Shown: positions 35,294-44,590 of the stretch, piece after piece
Layout: each line of letters starts with the position of its first letter
Numbering within the stretch: the first letter of the stretch is position 1
NCBI GenBank assembly: GCA_035606355.1
Contig: DATNFO010000072.1
Span: 44,374 to 108,373 of the forward strand
Direction: 5' to 3'
DNA: 64,000 nt
DNA from: Sulfopaludibacter sp035606355
GTDB taxonomy: Bacteria; Acidobacteriota; Terriglobia; Bryobacterales; Bryobacteraceae
Translations under genes and position numbers: made by a program
The notes under the pieces: model-generated
Database searches by the model: none
Told to the model about the DNA's origin: nothing
The model's input: only the letters and a program-made list of their open reading frames with translations

Positions 35294-37321
35294 TCACAGT
35301 GCACGAAGGCGGTCTACGATTTCCCGCACGCGCGCATTGGGCTTTAATCGAAGGACTGTCTCCAACTCCGAAATTGCCTCCGCACGATGCGCCGGTGTCT
35401 GTGCCAGCGCCATCCCGAGATTGAAGTGGTAGTCGGCGGAATCGGGCTGCAGGCGGACAGCCTCGCGGCATTCGGCGATGGCTTCGGGCAGCGTCGCAGG
35501 CGTTTGCGATAGCGCATAGCCGAGGTTGTTGTGCGCGGCGGCGGAATCCGGGCGGAGCCGCACCGCGACACGGTATTCGGCGATGGCGTCGTCGCGGCGG
35601 CCGATCATAGACAACGCGTTGCCAAGATTGCTGTGCGCGGTAGCGTAATCCGGCTTTGCGCGGATGGAGGCTTCGAATTCCGCAATGGCGTCGGGGAGTT
35701 TGCCGGGGAGGGCGGCCAGCGCGCGGCCCAGATTGTTGTGCGCTTCGGCGAAATCAGGCTCGGCCGCAATGGCAGCGCGATACTGCTCAATCGCGTCTGC
35801 AAGCCGGCCCGGCATCTGCATGAAGGCATTGCCGAGATCGTTATGCGCTTCGGCGTCCGTTGCATCGATGCGCAATGCCTGTTCGAGTTGCGGGACAGCT
35901 TCCGAGACTCGTCCCGCTTGCACGAACGCATTCCCCAGGTTGGTATGCGCGCGTTCGGAATTCGGCGCGAGTCGCACGGCCGTCTGGTATTCGGCGATGG
36001 CATCGTTCAACCGGCCGGGCGTTTGCAGCAGGACATTGCCCATGCTGAGGTGCGTCTCCATCACATCGGGCGCGAGCCGCAGAGCTTCCTGTATATGCGC
36101 GAGGGCTTCGGCGTGCGCAGCCGGCCTCTCCAGCAGCAGGTTGCCGAGATTATTATGAGCCAGCCAGGCGTCGGGATTGGTGGCGAGCGTGGCGCGATAC
36201 AACGTCTCTTCGTCGCGATAATGTCCCGCCTGTTGAAAGGTGAGAACGAACAACGCGGCAGCGGCGATCGCGCCCGGCCATATGCCGAATCTCCGCGACG
36301 CCGCGGCGAGCGGGATCAGGATCGCCAGAATTGCGAGGTACGCGAAGTGGTCCGCGACAAAGGAATAGCGAAACGGAAAAACGTTGAAGAACCCGAGGGC
36401 GGGGAACAGCGTGCCCACGAAAATGACTGCCGCTGCGAATGCGCCGCGCCATCGCCACAGAATGGCCAACGCTGCCAGAGCGGCCGCCGGGAACAGCCAT
36501 TGCAAAAAACCGCCCGGGTTCAGCGTCCAACGAGGATAGAAGAAGGCAAGGTCCGCCGGCCACACCACCTTTGACGCGTAAAACCATGCGGCGCGTCCGG
36601 CGAGCAGGATCCTTTGTGCCGGCGATAGCAGAAATTCCGCTCCCTGCGCGCCGATCAGAGTGCGCTCCACCCAGACAGTCACGATTCCCGCTGCTGCGCC
36701 GAGGGCGAAAAACGGGATCAGCGGCTTCCATTCCACTTTCCCGCGACGCCACCACAGCGCCACGAGCAACACGCCCGGCAACACCGCGGTTACCGTCTTG
36801 CTCAGCAGCGCCGCTACAAAAAACAGCAGTGCGGCAGAGTAGGCAGCCCGCGCGCGAGACTTCTCGAACCGTAAATACGACAAAGCCGCGGCGAGAAAGA
36901 AAACGCCGGAGAGCGTGCTCTTCTGCTCGGAGATCCATGCCACGCTTTCCACGCACATGGGATGCAATGCGAACAGCAGCCCGGCCAGCCACGCGCCCGG
37001 TAATTCCAACCGTCGCACGAGTCTCACCACGAGCAGCGCCGCGACGCCGTGCAGCAGCACATTGAGCAAGTGATACCAGAAAACGGAATCGCCCCAGACT
37101 GCGTGTTCCAGCCAAAACGCGCTGTGCAGCAGCGGGTAATATTGTTGCGTCGCGCCGGGAACGCTCCAGATGCGCCAGAGGCCTTGGATGCCGCGGAGGT
37201 CCGGGCGAGTGACGTGCGCCGCGTCATCCCACAACAGCGCCCCGTGCAGCGCCGGCCAATACGCGACAATCGTCGCAAGTATAATTCCGGCGGCGGGGAG
37301 AAGGGATTTCCGTGTGGGCAT
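35294..37321 (-). CDS. TMTC-like polytopic membrane protein with TPR repeats
   Basis: 675 residues. About ten transmembrane segments fill residues 5-390. The first periplasmic loop carries an LLWDDAAHV acidic pair, as in GT-C-fold glycosyltransferases and eukaryotic TMTC O-mannosyltransferases, plus LFALHPMCVESVAWISEQKS. The C-terminal ~280 residues are tandem TPR units, several repeating the AEAHNNLG theme. Such proteins are frequent in Acidobacteriota and are thought to glycosylate exported proteins, but few are tested. It shows no link to the xylan genes except location, and has no operator at its start. Confidence 0.8.
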   Translation of the reverse strand: MPTRKSLLPAAGIILATIVAYWPALHGALLWDDAAHVTRPDLRGIQGLWRIWSVPGATQQYYPLLHSAFWLEHAVWGDSVFWYHLLNVLLHGVAALLVVRLVRRLELPGAWLAGLLFALHPMCVESVAWISEQKSTLSGVFFLAAALSYLRFEKSRARAAYSAALLFFVAALLSKTVTAVLPGVLLVALWWRRGKVEWKPLIPFFALGAAAGIVTVWVERTLIGAQGAEFLLSPAQRILLAGRAAWFYASKVVWPADLAFFYPRWTLNPGGFLQWLFPAAALAALAILWRWRGAFAAAVIFVGTLFPALGFFNVFPFRYSFVADHFAYLAILAILIPLAAASRRFGIWPGAIAAAALFVLTFQQAGHYRDEETLYRATLATNPDAWLAHNNLGNLLLERPAAHAEALAHIQEALRLAPDVMETHLSMGNVLLQTPGRLNDAIAEYQTAVRLAPNSERAHTNLGNAFVQAGRVSEAVPQLEQALRIDATDAEAHNDLGNAFMQMPGRLADAIEQYRAAIAAEPDFAEAHNNLGRALAALPGKLPDAIAEFEASIRAKPDYATAHSNLGNALSMIGRRDDAIAEYRVAVRLRPDSAAAHNNLGYALSQTPATLPEAIAECREAVRLQPDSADYHFNLGMALAQTPAHRAEAISELETVLRLKPNARVREIVDRLRAL

Positions 37322-37332
37322 CGTACAAAAGA

Positions 37333-37365
37333 AAACGGCGTCCCCCGTTTCGAGGGACGCCGTTT
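37333..37365 (-). terminator. Terminator after the third receptor
   Basis: A stem pairing AAACGGCGTCCC with GGGACGCCGTTT. On the minus strand it is followed by a T-rich tract (TTTTCTTTTG). It lies 25 bp beyond the stop of the receptor gene that ends at 37390. Confidence 0.85.
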
Positions 37366-37389
37366 AGGGTAACGCGAGTCGAGCGGGAA

Positions 37390-40300
37390 TTACCAGCGGA
37401 TATGGCCTTGAACCTGAATGAAGCGGTTCAAGACGGTGGATCCGGAAGTAATCGCGCCGAACGTTGTCGGACCGCTCGTGACGCCGGTGCCGATGCCGCC
37501 CAGGAACGAGTGGTTCTCGACGTTGAGGACATCGCCGCGGACCTGGAAGGTCAGCGGGTGGTCCTTAACGGCGAAGCGGAAATCGCGCATCAGGCTGCCG
37601 TTGAGCTGGCCCGCGTTGGGATTGCGAAGGCCGTCGAGGAACAGCGGCATGACGCGCGCCTGGTAGGTGCCGGGCTGCATGGCGGTGCGCTTCTCCCAGC
37701 CCTGCGTGCAAGGCTGGCCAAGAGGAACAGCGACATCTCCCGGCGCCAGTGCCTGCCCGGGCAGTACGCAGCCGGCCGTGTTGAACCAGTGGCCGAGTGT
37801 CGGATCGGAAATTTTGATGTCATTCAAATTTCCGTAATAGAAGGTATTCGGCAGACCGAGGAGGTTGCCTCTCGTCCAGACGTAGTTGCCTGCGATGGTC
37901 CACCCACCGACCACCAAGCCAAGCGCCTTATTGTTAGTCAGCCACTGCCGGCCCTTGCCGAACGGCAGATCGTAGACCCACGTTGCGGTAACGCGATCGG
38001 GGCTGATGTTGTTGGGCTGCCAAACGGGCGATTGCGGGTTAGCGGGATCGAGCGGATTCCAGCCCTGCAGGAAGCTGTTGGCGACCTTGCTGTTGAAGTG
38101 CGTATAGCCGAAGGTGGCGACCAGTCCGCGGCTGAAGCGGTGATTGATGCTGGCGTCGAACTCGTTTTCGCGTTCGTGCCCCAGCGGCATGCCGACCGTG
38201 AGGTTGCTCGATGGATAGCGCTTCAACAGGTTGGCCTTCGAAATGGTGGTGCTGGTGAAGAAGCTGCCCACGCTGCTGAGTGCGGAATACAGGGTCGGGT
38301 TGCTGGCTTGAAGCGAACTCATGTTGCCGATGTAGAACGGGTTGGCAACGTTGGCGCCCAAATTGGTGTCTTCCAGGCAACCGGCGGCCGTCGCATTGGT
38401 GACACCCGACGCGCAGGCAATTGTTGCGCCGCTGGCATTCACGGGACGCGCGTTGCCCGTGAAATAGAAGTTGGAGGGCAGCGCCGACGTGTTCACATTG
38501 ATGTTCAAGTTGCTCGTGTATGCTCCGGTGTAGCCGAACGAAACCACGTCGTGATGCGTAAGCTGCCGTTCGATGCCCAGGCGCCACCGCTGCATGCGGG
38601 GGTGCGAAGAATCGGGGATCGTCCAGCCGGTCGGGCCGTTCGTGAGCGCAAGCAGGCCCATCAGGCCATAGGTGTTGCCCACCGGCGTGTTGATGCGCGT
38701 GCCGCCGTTGCTCGGGCGAACCGGGAACGGATCGAGAAGCGGCGAGGTGAACGTTGTGCTCGCGTTGCACCAGTTGCCGCAAGCGCCGCTATTGCCCCAC
38801 GTAACGCCCTGATTCGTCGTGAAGGTGGTGTTCGTCGAAACCGAATAACCGGTCTGATTGGCTCCGTAAACAAGCGCGTTGACATCGAGCGTATCGTAGT
38901 AGATTCCGTAACCGCCGCGAATCACGGTCTTGGAATCGAGCTGATAGCCGAAGCCGACGCGCGGCAGCCACATCAACTGGCTACCCCATGCGCGCGAGGG
39001 AGCACCGGGCGTTCCCGCATATAGCGGCCCGCCGGTTACCTGGAAATTGGCCGGCGAAAGCTCGGGCACCTGGCTGGCGGTCTGGGCAGCGAACGCCGCC
39101 TGCGCTGGAGCGCTGATCGGCAATTGCGCCGTGGGGTTCCAGCCGGAGATCCAGTCGTTCTGATGGCCTTTCGCGCCGTTCTCCCATTCTGTACGCAGAG
39201 AGAGGGTAAGCGTGAATTTCGGCGTTACGCGCCATGTGTCCTGGATAAAGCCGGCCCAGAACTGGTTCGAAACCGTGTAGCTCGCGTTGTCGCTGAGCGA
39301 TGCGGAAGTGGGCAGGCCCGTCATGAAAGATGCCCAGCTCAAACCGAGCGTGCCCGGCGTGTAATTGCCGTTCGGGCCGGCATCATCGTACTGGCGGAAG
39401 TAGGTGTTGCCGAAGCCGTACGTGCCGTCGTTTTGCCCGGCATGATTCACGCGCGTTTGCTGGCGGAAATCGACGCCTGCGCGAAACTGATGGTTGCCGC
39501 GGTTGTGATATACGTCGGCGTTGTAGTCGTAGAACCGGTTGTATTGGGGGTTGGGAGTTCCGCCGATGCCGTTGGTCGAGTAGCCGCTCACGTTCATCTG
39601 CGGCAGATAGCAGAGGCTTCCGCAGTTCGCGTCCAGGTACGACGGCAGCCCGGCGTCGGACGGTTTGAACTGAAATGCGTAGGGCAGCGTGGTGGTGTAC
39701 GACAGCCAGTTGCTGACCGCGCCGGAGGCGTGCAGCAGCGTGCTCGGGCTCAAGGTGTAGACGAAGTCGAGGACGCCGTTTTGGTCGTCACGAGTTACGC
39801 CAGTGCCGTTCGCGCCGCTGTTGTTATAGCCGGGCACGATGAAGTATGTCCAATCGCTGCGGTACTCCACGAAGTGATTTCGTGTGTAGCGGCCGAAAAC
39901 GCGCGCCTTGCTGGAGAGGTTCACGTCCATGCGGCCGGACCACTGACCGAAGAGCCAGTTATACGGCGTGGTGACTCCCAGGAAGTCGGCGGTGGGGCAG
40001 TTGGAGCTTGGCGAAGGGCAGCCCGCGTTTTGCGCCAGCGTCGGATCGAACCAGTTGTTCGGGTCGGGCCAGTATTTGGTGTAGTTCTTGTACACCGACT
40101 GTCCCATGGCGACATATTGTCCGGGGAGAACATTGCCCGGCAGCGGCGTACGAATGTAATGCGAACCGCTGCGGCTGGGGTCCACTTTCACCGAGAAGGG
40201 GTCGAAGAGCTGATAGTTCAGACCATCCGAGGTGACCTTCAGAAGGTCGGAGAAGTTGCCGGTCTTGTCAGCGGCGGAGGGTACGACGTGCGCATAGGAG

Positions 40301-41328
40301 TTGGCGGTCTCCGGCTTCTTATCGTGCTCGCCGTTGTAGTTCAAGCTCCAGAACACCTTGTTGCGAAGATCGAGAACGTGCGGAATGTAGATCGGGCCGG
40401 TGGCGTTGAAGCCATAAAGGTTGGAGTGGCCGGAGGGCTGGATTGGCTGACTCAGTGCCGAAGCTGCGCCCGCTGTATTGCCGCTGGCCAGCAGAGAATT
40501 GACATTCTTGTAGTACGCCTGCTTCGTATACAGGTTGCTGCCCTGCCAGCGCTGGCTCCAGTAGTTTTCGCTGGCGTCGCCGTGGAAGTCGTTGGCGCCC
40601 GATTTCGTCGTCACGGAAATGCCGAGGCCGAGCGAATGGCCGAAGCTGCCGTCGAACGTATTATCGAGGATCTTTACTTCGGAAACGGAACTGACCGAGG
40701 GCAGAAGGGACGTGTTCCGGCCATTGCCGTTGGCGAATGCGCCATCGATGGTCCACACGTTGCCGCCCACGCCGGCGCCGCTGTTGTAATCCGAGCCGCC
40801 CTGGGTCGAATGCGGACCCAGCAGTTGCGATGCGCTGAACCCGGCGTTCACGCCCGGCGCGAACTGGATCATGCTGGTGATCACGTTGCTCATCACCGGC
40901 AAGTCGCGAACGGTGCGGTCATCCAGCACGGTTCCCGTATCGGTGTGGCTCACGTCGATGAGGGGCGCTTCGGCCGTCACAGTCACCGCGTCGGTGGCTG
41001 CGCCGATCTGCAACGAGAAGTCGAGCGTGAAGATATCGCCCGACAGGAGTTGCACGCCGTTGCGCACTTCCTTCTTAAAACCTGTTGCTTCCACACTAAC
41101 AGTGTAGGTGCCGGGCAGCAGCAGGGGCGCCATATACCGCCCCACTTCGCTCGTTTTCAGCGACACGTTACCGTTCGTATCGTTATTAATGATGGTGACA
41201 GTGGCGCCTGATACGGTGGCGCCTTGCGGATCTTTGACGGTACCTTGGATGGTACCGCGGTTTTCCTGGGCACCCGCAACAACGGCGAGGCTCAGAGCGA
41301 CTGCAACCAGGCAGGCTGAACGACTCAT
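37390..41328 (-). CDS. Oar-like TonB-dependent receptor (xylan island, 2)
   Basis: 1312 residues from the ATG at 41328, preceded by AGGAGGA. An in-frame extension to 41448 runs through the promoter and is rejected. Signal peptide (MSRSACLVAVALSLAVVAGA), carboxypeptidase-regulatory-like domain (RGTIQGTVKDPQGATVSGAT), plug (VTAEAPLIDVSHTDTGTVLD) and a long Asn/Tyr-rich barrel closing with GHIRW. It has a strong promoter with operator site 5 over the -10 box, so it probably belongs to the xylan regulon like the receptor at 26528. The ligand is inferred only. Confidence 0.9.
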   Translation of the reverse strand: MSRSACLVAVALSLAVVAGAQENRGTIQGTVKDPQGATVSGATVTIINNDTNGNVSLKTSEVGRYMAPLLLPGTYTVSVEATGFKKEVRNGVQLLSGDIFTLDFSLQIGAATDAVTVTAEAPLIDVSHTDTGTVLDDRTVRDLPVMSNVITSMIQFAPGVNAGFSASQLLGPHSTQGGSDYNSGAGVGGNVWTIDGAFANGNGRNTSLLPSVSSVSEVKILDNTFDGSFGHSLGLGISVTTKSGANDFHGDASENYWSQRWQGSNLYTKQAYYKNVNSLLASGNTAGAASALSQPIQPSGHSNLYGFNATGPIYIPHVLDLRNKVFWSLNYNGEHDKKPETANSYAHVVPSAADKTGNFSDLLKVTSDGLNYQLFDPFSVKVDPSRSGSHYIRTPLPGNVLPGQYVAMGQSVYKNYTKYWPDPNNWFDPTLAQNAGCPSPSSNCPTADFLGVTTPYNWLFGQWSGRMDVNLSSKARVFGRYTRNHFVEYRSDWTYFIVPGYNNSGANGTGVTRDDQNGVLDFVYTLSPSTLLHASGAVSNWLSYTTTLPYAFQFKPSDAGLPSYLDANCGSLCYLPQMNVSGYSTNGIGGTPNPQYNRFYDYNADVYHNRGNHQFRAGVDFRQQTRVNHAGQNDGTYGFGNTYFRQYDDAGPNGNYTPGTLGLSWASFMTGLPTSASLSDNASYTVSNQFWAGFIQDTWRVTPKFTLTLSLRTEWENGAKGHQNDWISGWNPTAQLPISAPAQAAFAAQTASQVPELSPANFQVTGGPLYAGTPGAPSRAWGSQLMWLPRVGFGYQLDSKTVIRGGYGIYYDTLDVNALVYGANQTGYSVSTNTTFTTNQGVTWGNSGACGNWCNASTTFTSPLLDPFPVRPSNGGTRINTPVGNTYGLMGLLALTNGPTGWTIPDSSHPRMQRWRLGIERQLTHHDVVSFGYTGAYTSNLNINVNTSALPSNFYFTGNARPVNASGATIACASGVTNATAAGCLEDTNLGANVANPFYIGNMSSLQASNPTLYSALSSVGSFFTSTTISKANLLKRYPSSNLTVGMPLGHERENEFDASINHRFSRGLVATFGYTHFNSKVANSFLQGWNPLDPANPQSPVWQPNNISPDRVTATWVYDLPFGKGRQWLTNNKALGLVVGGWTIAGNYVWTRGNLLGLPNTFYYGNLNDIKISDPTLGHWFNTAGCVLPGQALAPGDVAVPLGQPCTQGWEKRTAMQPGTYQARVMPLFLDGLRNPNAGQLNGSLMRDFRFAVKDHPLTFQVRGDVLNVENHSFLGGIGTGVTSGPTTFGAITSGSTVLNRFIQVQGHIRW

Positions 41329-41416
41329 TGAGTATCCTCCTAATGCAAACCGGCGGCACGAATTCGCCGGACGATCCCTTGAACTGGTGACAACACAATT
41401 AGCGAGACAATTTGAG

Positions 41417-41437
41417 TTAGTTGTATGCCAAAACAAA
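41417..41437. promoter_or_regulatory. Candidate ROK operator, site 5 (receptor)
   Basis: TTAGTT-N9-AACAAA, overlapping the -10 element and part of the spacer of the receptor promoter. Confidence 0.7.
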
Positions 41438-41448
41438 TTGCAAGTCAA
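41420..41448 (-). promoter_or_regulatory. Sigma-70 promoter of the receptor gene at 41328
   Basis: On the minus strand, TTGACT (41443-41448) and TACAAC (41420-41425) are 17 bp apart. The -35 box and spacer length equal those of the receptor promoters at 30053 and 7159. Confidence 0.7.
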
Positions 41449-41478
41449 GGGGCGGGGCTCAGATTTTTCACGAACTCA

Positions 41479-43740
41479 CTATTTCTGCGCGGTGCGCTTT
41501 GCTGTGGCCGAAGGGTCGCCGGTCGGCGGCGGGGCGAGATCCTTCTTTTTCGGCGCCCCGAGCAACTCGTTGAAAATCGGCTTCAGCGCGTCGGCCCAAA
41601 CCTGGTAACCGGGGATCGCGGGATGCAGGTTATCGCGGTTCATCATGCCGGGGAATAGAGTGCCATCGGGGCCGGCGAGCTTATTGTTGATATTCAGGTA
41701 GCGGATCTTGCGGCCGTCAGCCATCTGCGCCAGATTGCTGTTAATCCGGTCGATTAGCGGCATCACTGCGATATTGTCGTTGCGCGGAAAGATAGCTGTG
41801 AGGATGATGGTGGCCTTCGGCGCCTTCTCCTGCATGACACGAACCACCGCGCGGAGCCCGGCAGTGACGTTGGCGGCGGCCGCGTCCAAGTCCTGAGGCA
41901 CGCGGCTGCCCACGTTGTTGGTGCCGGCGAGCAGTACGATCACTTTGGGATTCACGCCATCGAGCTCGCCATTTTCCAGACGCCAGAGAATGTTCTCGAC
42001 GCGATCCGCCCCCCAGCCGAAGTCCCCCGCGTTCCAGCCGAAGAAGTTCGCGTTCCAGTTCTCCAGGTACTGCGGATAGTCCGTTGCGCCCCAGCGCCGT
42101 ATGATGGAGTCGCCTTCGAAATAAACGTCCACCTTGCCTTCCTTGGCCTTTGCGAGGAGTTGTTGATGCGCGAGCTGTGAGTTCGCGTCGTTGCGCGGCC
42201 GCGGCTGGTCGGCGGGCGGCGGCGTGAAGTTCTGCGCGCGAGCCGTCTGCTGCAGGAACTTGTCGGCCCAGGGGATGAAGTACTTCCAGTTCGGGCCGTC
42301 CGTGTGGCCGCCATCGTGCTGCCGCCAGGCAAGCTGACCGTCGAGCAGCCCCACGTTCACCGGCGGCATCTTCGCCGTATGGTAGTCCTCGGTCACCCCG
42401 AGATCCTTGGCGCCGAGCAGGCGGAAAACCGGCTGCGCAGCCACCGCGGCCATGAAGCTGCCCTGATGATCGAGCCACTTCGCGTCGCCTTTTTCGGGCA
42501 CACCGTAGCTGATAAACGTGAGCCGCGGCGCGCAGAGCGCCAGTAACTCGTGAGAATCCACGGGGAGATCGCCGGGGTTCTTGCTTCCGAACGTAGCTTC
42601 CGACGCGCCGTACTTCAGGAAATTGCCGGCCATCCAGTGATACTCGCCCGAGCCGGTGAGGCTCTCCACGGCCTCGCCCCAGTTGCGCCGATGCAGTTTA
42701 GCCCCGCCTTCTCCCGAGGAGCCGATCAGCACGACTGCGAACCGTGGGTCGAAGGCCATGGTGATGAGCGCGGCCTTGCCGTATCGCGAGACGCCTTCGA
42801 TTCCAACCTGCCTTGCATTGACGGCCTTTTCCGTTTGCAGATAATCCAAACCGCGTGAGGCGCCCCAGCCCCAGGCGCGCAGAGCCCCCCAATCGTCCGG
42901 CTTTCGCGGCTGGCCTTTATTAGAGAGCCCAATGATGCCCTTCGTCAGTCCGGCGCCATTGTCCGCCTGAACGCTGTTGGGGTTGATGGTGACGACGCCC
43001 CACCCATCGGCGATGAGTTGTTCGAGAGCCGGCCGGTCGGCGTTGGGCGGCGGCGTAAACGCGCCCCTTCCCTGCGCACCGGGTCCACCGCGTCCAGCCG
43101 CACCGGGTCCGCCACGCCCAGCCGCACCGCGTCCAGCCGCACCCGGTCCGCCGCGCCCCGGGAACGTCGGCGGCGGAAATGCCACCTCCGGAATCGTGCG
43201 GCCGCCGAACATCATCATCACAGGGACCGGACCCTTGGCATCCGCCGGCAGCACCAGTGTCATCTGGATGTCGACGGAGATTTGCGGGTACGAAGAGTTA
43301 TCGACATGCCCGATGAGTTGCTTTCCAATCACGGGGCGGTCGGCGACCTTCGATTCCGCGGTCTTCGTGACCTCCCAGGTGACCTTGGGGACGTCCTTCG
43401 GAATGCGGCCAACCACCTCGCGCTCAAAGTCTTCCACAATCTCCGGCCGCCGCTGCGACCACCACATCGCTGGAGTCGTCACCTTCCGCCCGTTCTTCAG
43501 CGTGAGCACGTCCGGAAGATTCGGATACGGGTTGGCTGTAGCTTCGTCGTAGTTGGCGTGATTGGGTGCGGACTCGTTGCCGCTCGGTCCCGGGCGGAGG
43601 GCTTTGATACCGAGCTGCTCCATCATATTCTTGTGGTCGTCGTCGGCGGTCCAGTTGCTGGTATCGACGAGTTTCTGGGCAAAAAGGCCGGTCGCGAGGA
43701 GTACGGCTAACGAGAGCGGCAGGCGGGTGCGTAACAGCAT
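41479..43740 (-). CDS. CE15-like glucuronoyl esterase fused to SGNH esterase
   Basis: 753 residues from the ATG at 43740; a longer frame to 43776 starts inside operator site 6. After a signal peptide (MLLRTRLPLSLAVLLATGLF) comes a CE15-like alpha/beta hydrolase (about 30-500). Its nucleophile motif is GVSRYGKAA, followed by SSGEGGAKLHRRNWGE and the catalytic His in HDGGHTDGPN. A Gly/Arg-rich linker (about 200-235, PGAAGRGG units) interrupts it. Residues about 530-750 form an SGNH hydrolase (EGDSI, GTNN, DNLHP). CE15 enzymes split the ester between 4-O-methyl-glucuronate and lignin; SGNH enzymes often remove acetyl groups from xylan. The two activities fit the island. Specificities are inferred. 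Confidence 0.85.
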   Translation of the reverse strand: MLLRTRLPLSLAVLLATGLFAQKLVDTSNWTADDDHKNMMEQLGIKALRPGPSGNESAPNHANYDEATANPYPNLPDVLTLKNGRKVTTPAMWWSQRRPEIVEDFEREVVGRIPKDVPKVTWEVTKTAESKVADRPVIGKQLIGHVDNSSYPQISVDIQMTLVLPADAKGPVPVMMMFGGRTIPEVAFPPPTFPGRGGPGAAGRGAAGRGGPGAAGRGGPGAQGRGAFTPPPNADRPALEQLIADGWGVVTINPNSVQADNGAGLTKGIIGLSNKGQPRKPDDWGALRAWGWGASRGLDYLQTEKAVNARQVGIEGVSRYGKAALITMAFDPRFAVVLIGSSGEGGAKLHRRNWGEAVESLTGSGEYHWMAGNFLKYGASEATFGSKNPGDLPVDSHELLALCAPRLTFISYGVPEKGDAKWLDHQGSFMAAVAAQPVFRLLGAKDLGVTEDYHTAKMPPVNVGLLDGQLAWRQHDGGHTDGPNWKYFIPWADKFLQQTARAQNFTPPPADQPRPRNDANSQLAHQQLLAKAKEGKVDVYFEGDSIIRRWGATDYPQYLENWNANFFGWNAGDFGWGADRVENILWRLENGELDGVNPKVIVLLAGTNNVGSRVPQDLDAAAANVTAGLRAVVRVMQEKAPKATIILTAIFPRNDNIAVMPLIDRINSNLAQMADGRKIRYLNINNKLAGPDGTLFPGMMNRDNLHPAIPGYQVWADALKPIFNELLGAPKKKDLAPPPTGDPSATAKRTAQK

Positions 43741-43759
43741 ACCCAACAGGAGATCATAT

Positions 43760-43780
43760 TTAGTTCGAGCGGGCAACTAT
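43760..43780. promoter_or_regulatory. Candidate ROK operator, site 6 (double esterase)
   Basis: TTAGTT-N9-AACTAT, 19 bp upstream of the chosen esterase start. No clear -35/-10 pair was seen around it. Confidence 0.65.
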
Positions 43781-43793
43781 GTTGCGGCCGCTA

Positions 43794-43832
43794 ACGGAGC
43801 CGTGACCGTGGGGGAGCGGTAAAAGGTGCCGG
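43794..43832. repeat. Second copy of the extragenic repeat arm
   Basis: 39 bases identical to 15742-15780 except for two adjacent positions (GG here, AA there). Only one arm of the palindrome is present here. The two copies are about 28 kb apart, both in non-coding DNA beside hemicellulase genes. Confidence 0.8.
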
Positions 43833-43942
43833 CGATGCGAGTTGCTTTCGAATGCGGAGAAAAGCAATTCGATATTTTTAGCGGGTTGCGTGCGACGGCC
43901 GGAGCAATCCACGCGTCCGTCGCCTACCAGGTGCGCCGGGGG

Positions 43943-44092
43943 CTATGACACGGCTTGTCTCTGGCGTTCGGCGTACATGCGCAGTCCTTCGCGCACACGC
44001 GGGTGCGATTTACCGCGACGGCCTTTCAGCCAATACCGGTAAGAGATCGCGGAAACGCCGATCAACAACATGCCTGCGGTCAAAGTCTCCAT
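43943..44092 (-). CDS. Possible small single-pass membrane protein (49 aa)
   Basis: The frame encodes METLTAGMLLIGVSAISYRY, one hydrophobic segment, followed by a basic tail (WLKGRRGKSHPRVREG). GGAGGAG lies about 20 bases before the ATG, which is too far; a CTG start 15 bases earlier would be better placed. It may be a genuine small inner-membrane protein. I do not recognise a family, and chance cannot be excluded at this length. Confidence 0.4.
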   Translation of the reverse strand: METLTAGMLLIGVSAISYRYWLKGRRGKSHPRVREGLRMYAERQRQAVS

Positions 44093-44249
44093 ATGCTTTT
44101 CAATCAGTGTGACTCCTCCAAGTTTGAAGCAGAAGTCCCGATAGTACTGCGCAGGTACGGTTAGGAAGGGTTATCAGTACGCGTCAGGGAGTAGACCGTA
44201 CTCGCTTCGTAAATGCGGAGAATTGGTTTAGAATGCGAATCGATTGATT

Positions 44250-44498
44250 ATGCCGGCAGCCAAAACCCCAGTTTCTCCGGACATTCTCCGGCGGGAAACT
44301 ATAACAGCGGGCGAGCGTCTGAATTTTGCGCTTGGCCTGGAGCAACAGCTCCATGAACAACTGCTGAAGCAGCCGAATCGCACGGTGCTTGCGCAGTGGA
44401 AACAATGCCGCCGCAGCGTGGAGTCCTTCGCCGCGGACTATGTGTCGGCGCTTCGAGCCTATCGGTCGTGTGTCACTCCGGGTGAAGGAGACTCCTGA
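44250..44498 (+). CDS. Hypothetical small helical protein (82 aa)
   Basis: An unrecognised, fully helical protein (SPDILRRETITAGERLNFAL, then a Gln/Leu-rich helix LEQQLHEQLLKQ, and FAADYVSALRAYRS). No signal peptide or motif is visible. The ATG at 44250 has no clear ribosome-binding site. It precedes the wHTH-TPR regulator by 224 bp on the same strand. Codon use fits the genome, which is the main support. Confidence 0.45.
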   Translation: MPAAKTPVSPDILRRETITAGERLNFALGLEQQLHEQLLKQPNRTVLAQWKQCRRSVESFAADYVSALRAYRSCVTPGEGDS

Positions 44499-44561
44499 GC
44501 ATCGCGCCGCAACAACTCTCCGGCACTCCCGCAACTCTAGTCAAAGACAGCACTTTTCGTC

Positions 44562-44590
44562 TTTGAGAATTTTTGAGAACACTTTTCGAA
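44562..44590 (+). promoter_or_regulatory. Direct repeats TTTGAGAA upstream of the regulator
   Basis: TTTGAGAA at 44562 and 44572 (10-bp step), with a degenerate third unit near 44583. Tandem repeats at helical spacing are the usual target of OmpR/CadC-type winged helices. The same unit occurs before the giant gene at 47572, so both may be targets of the regulator encoded here. Confidence 0.5.
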
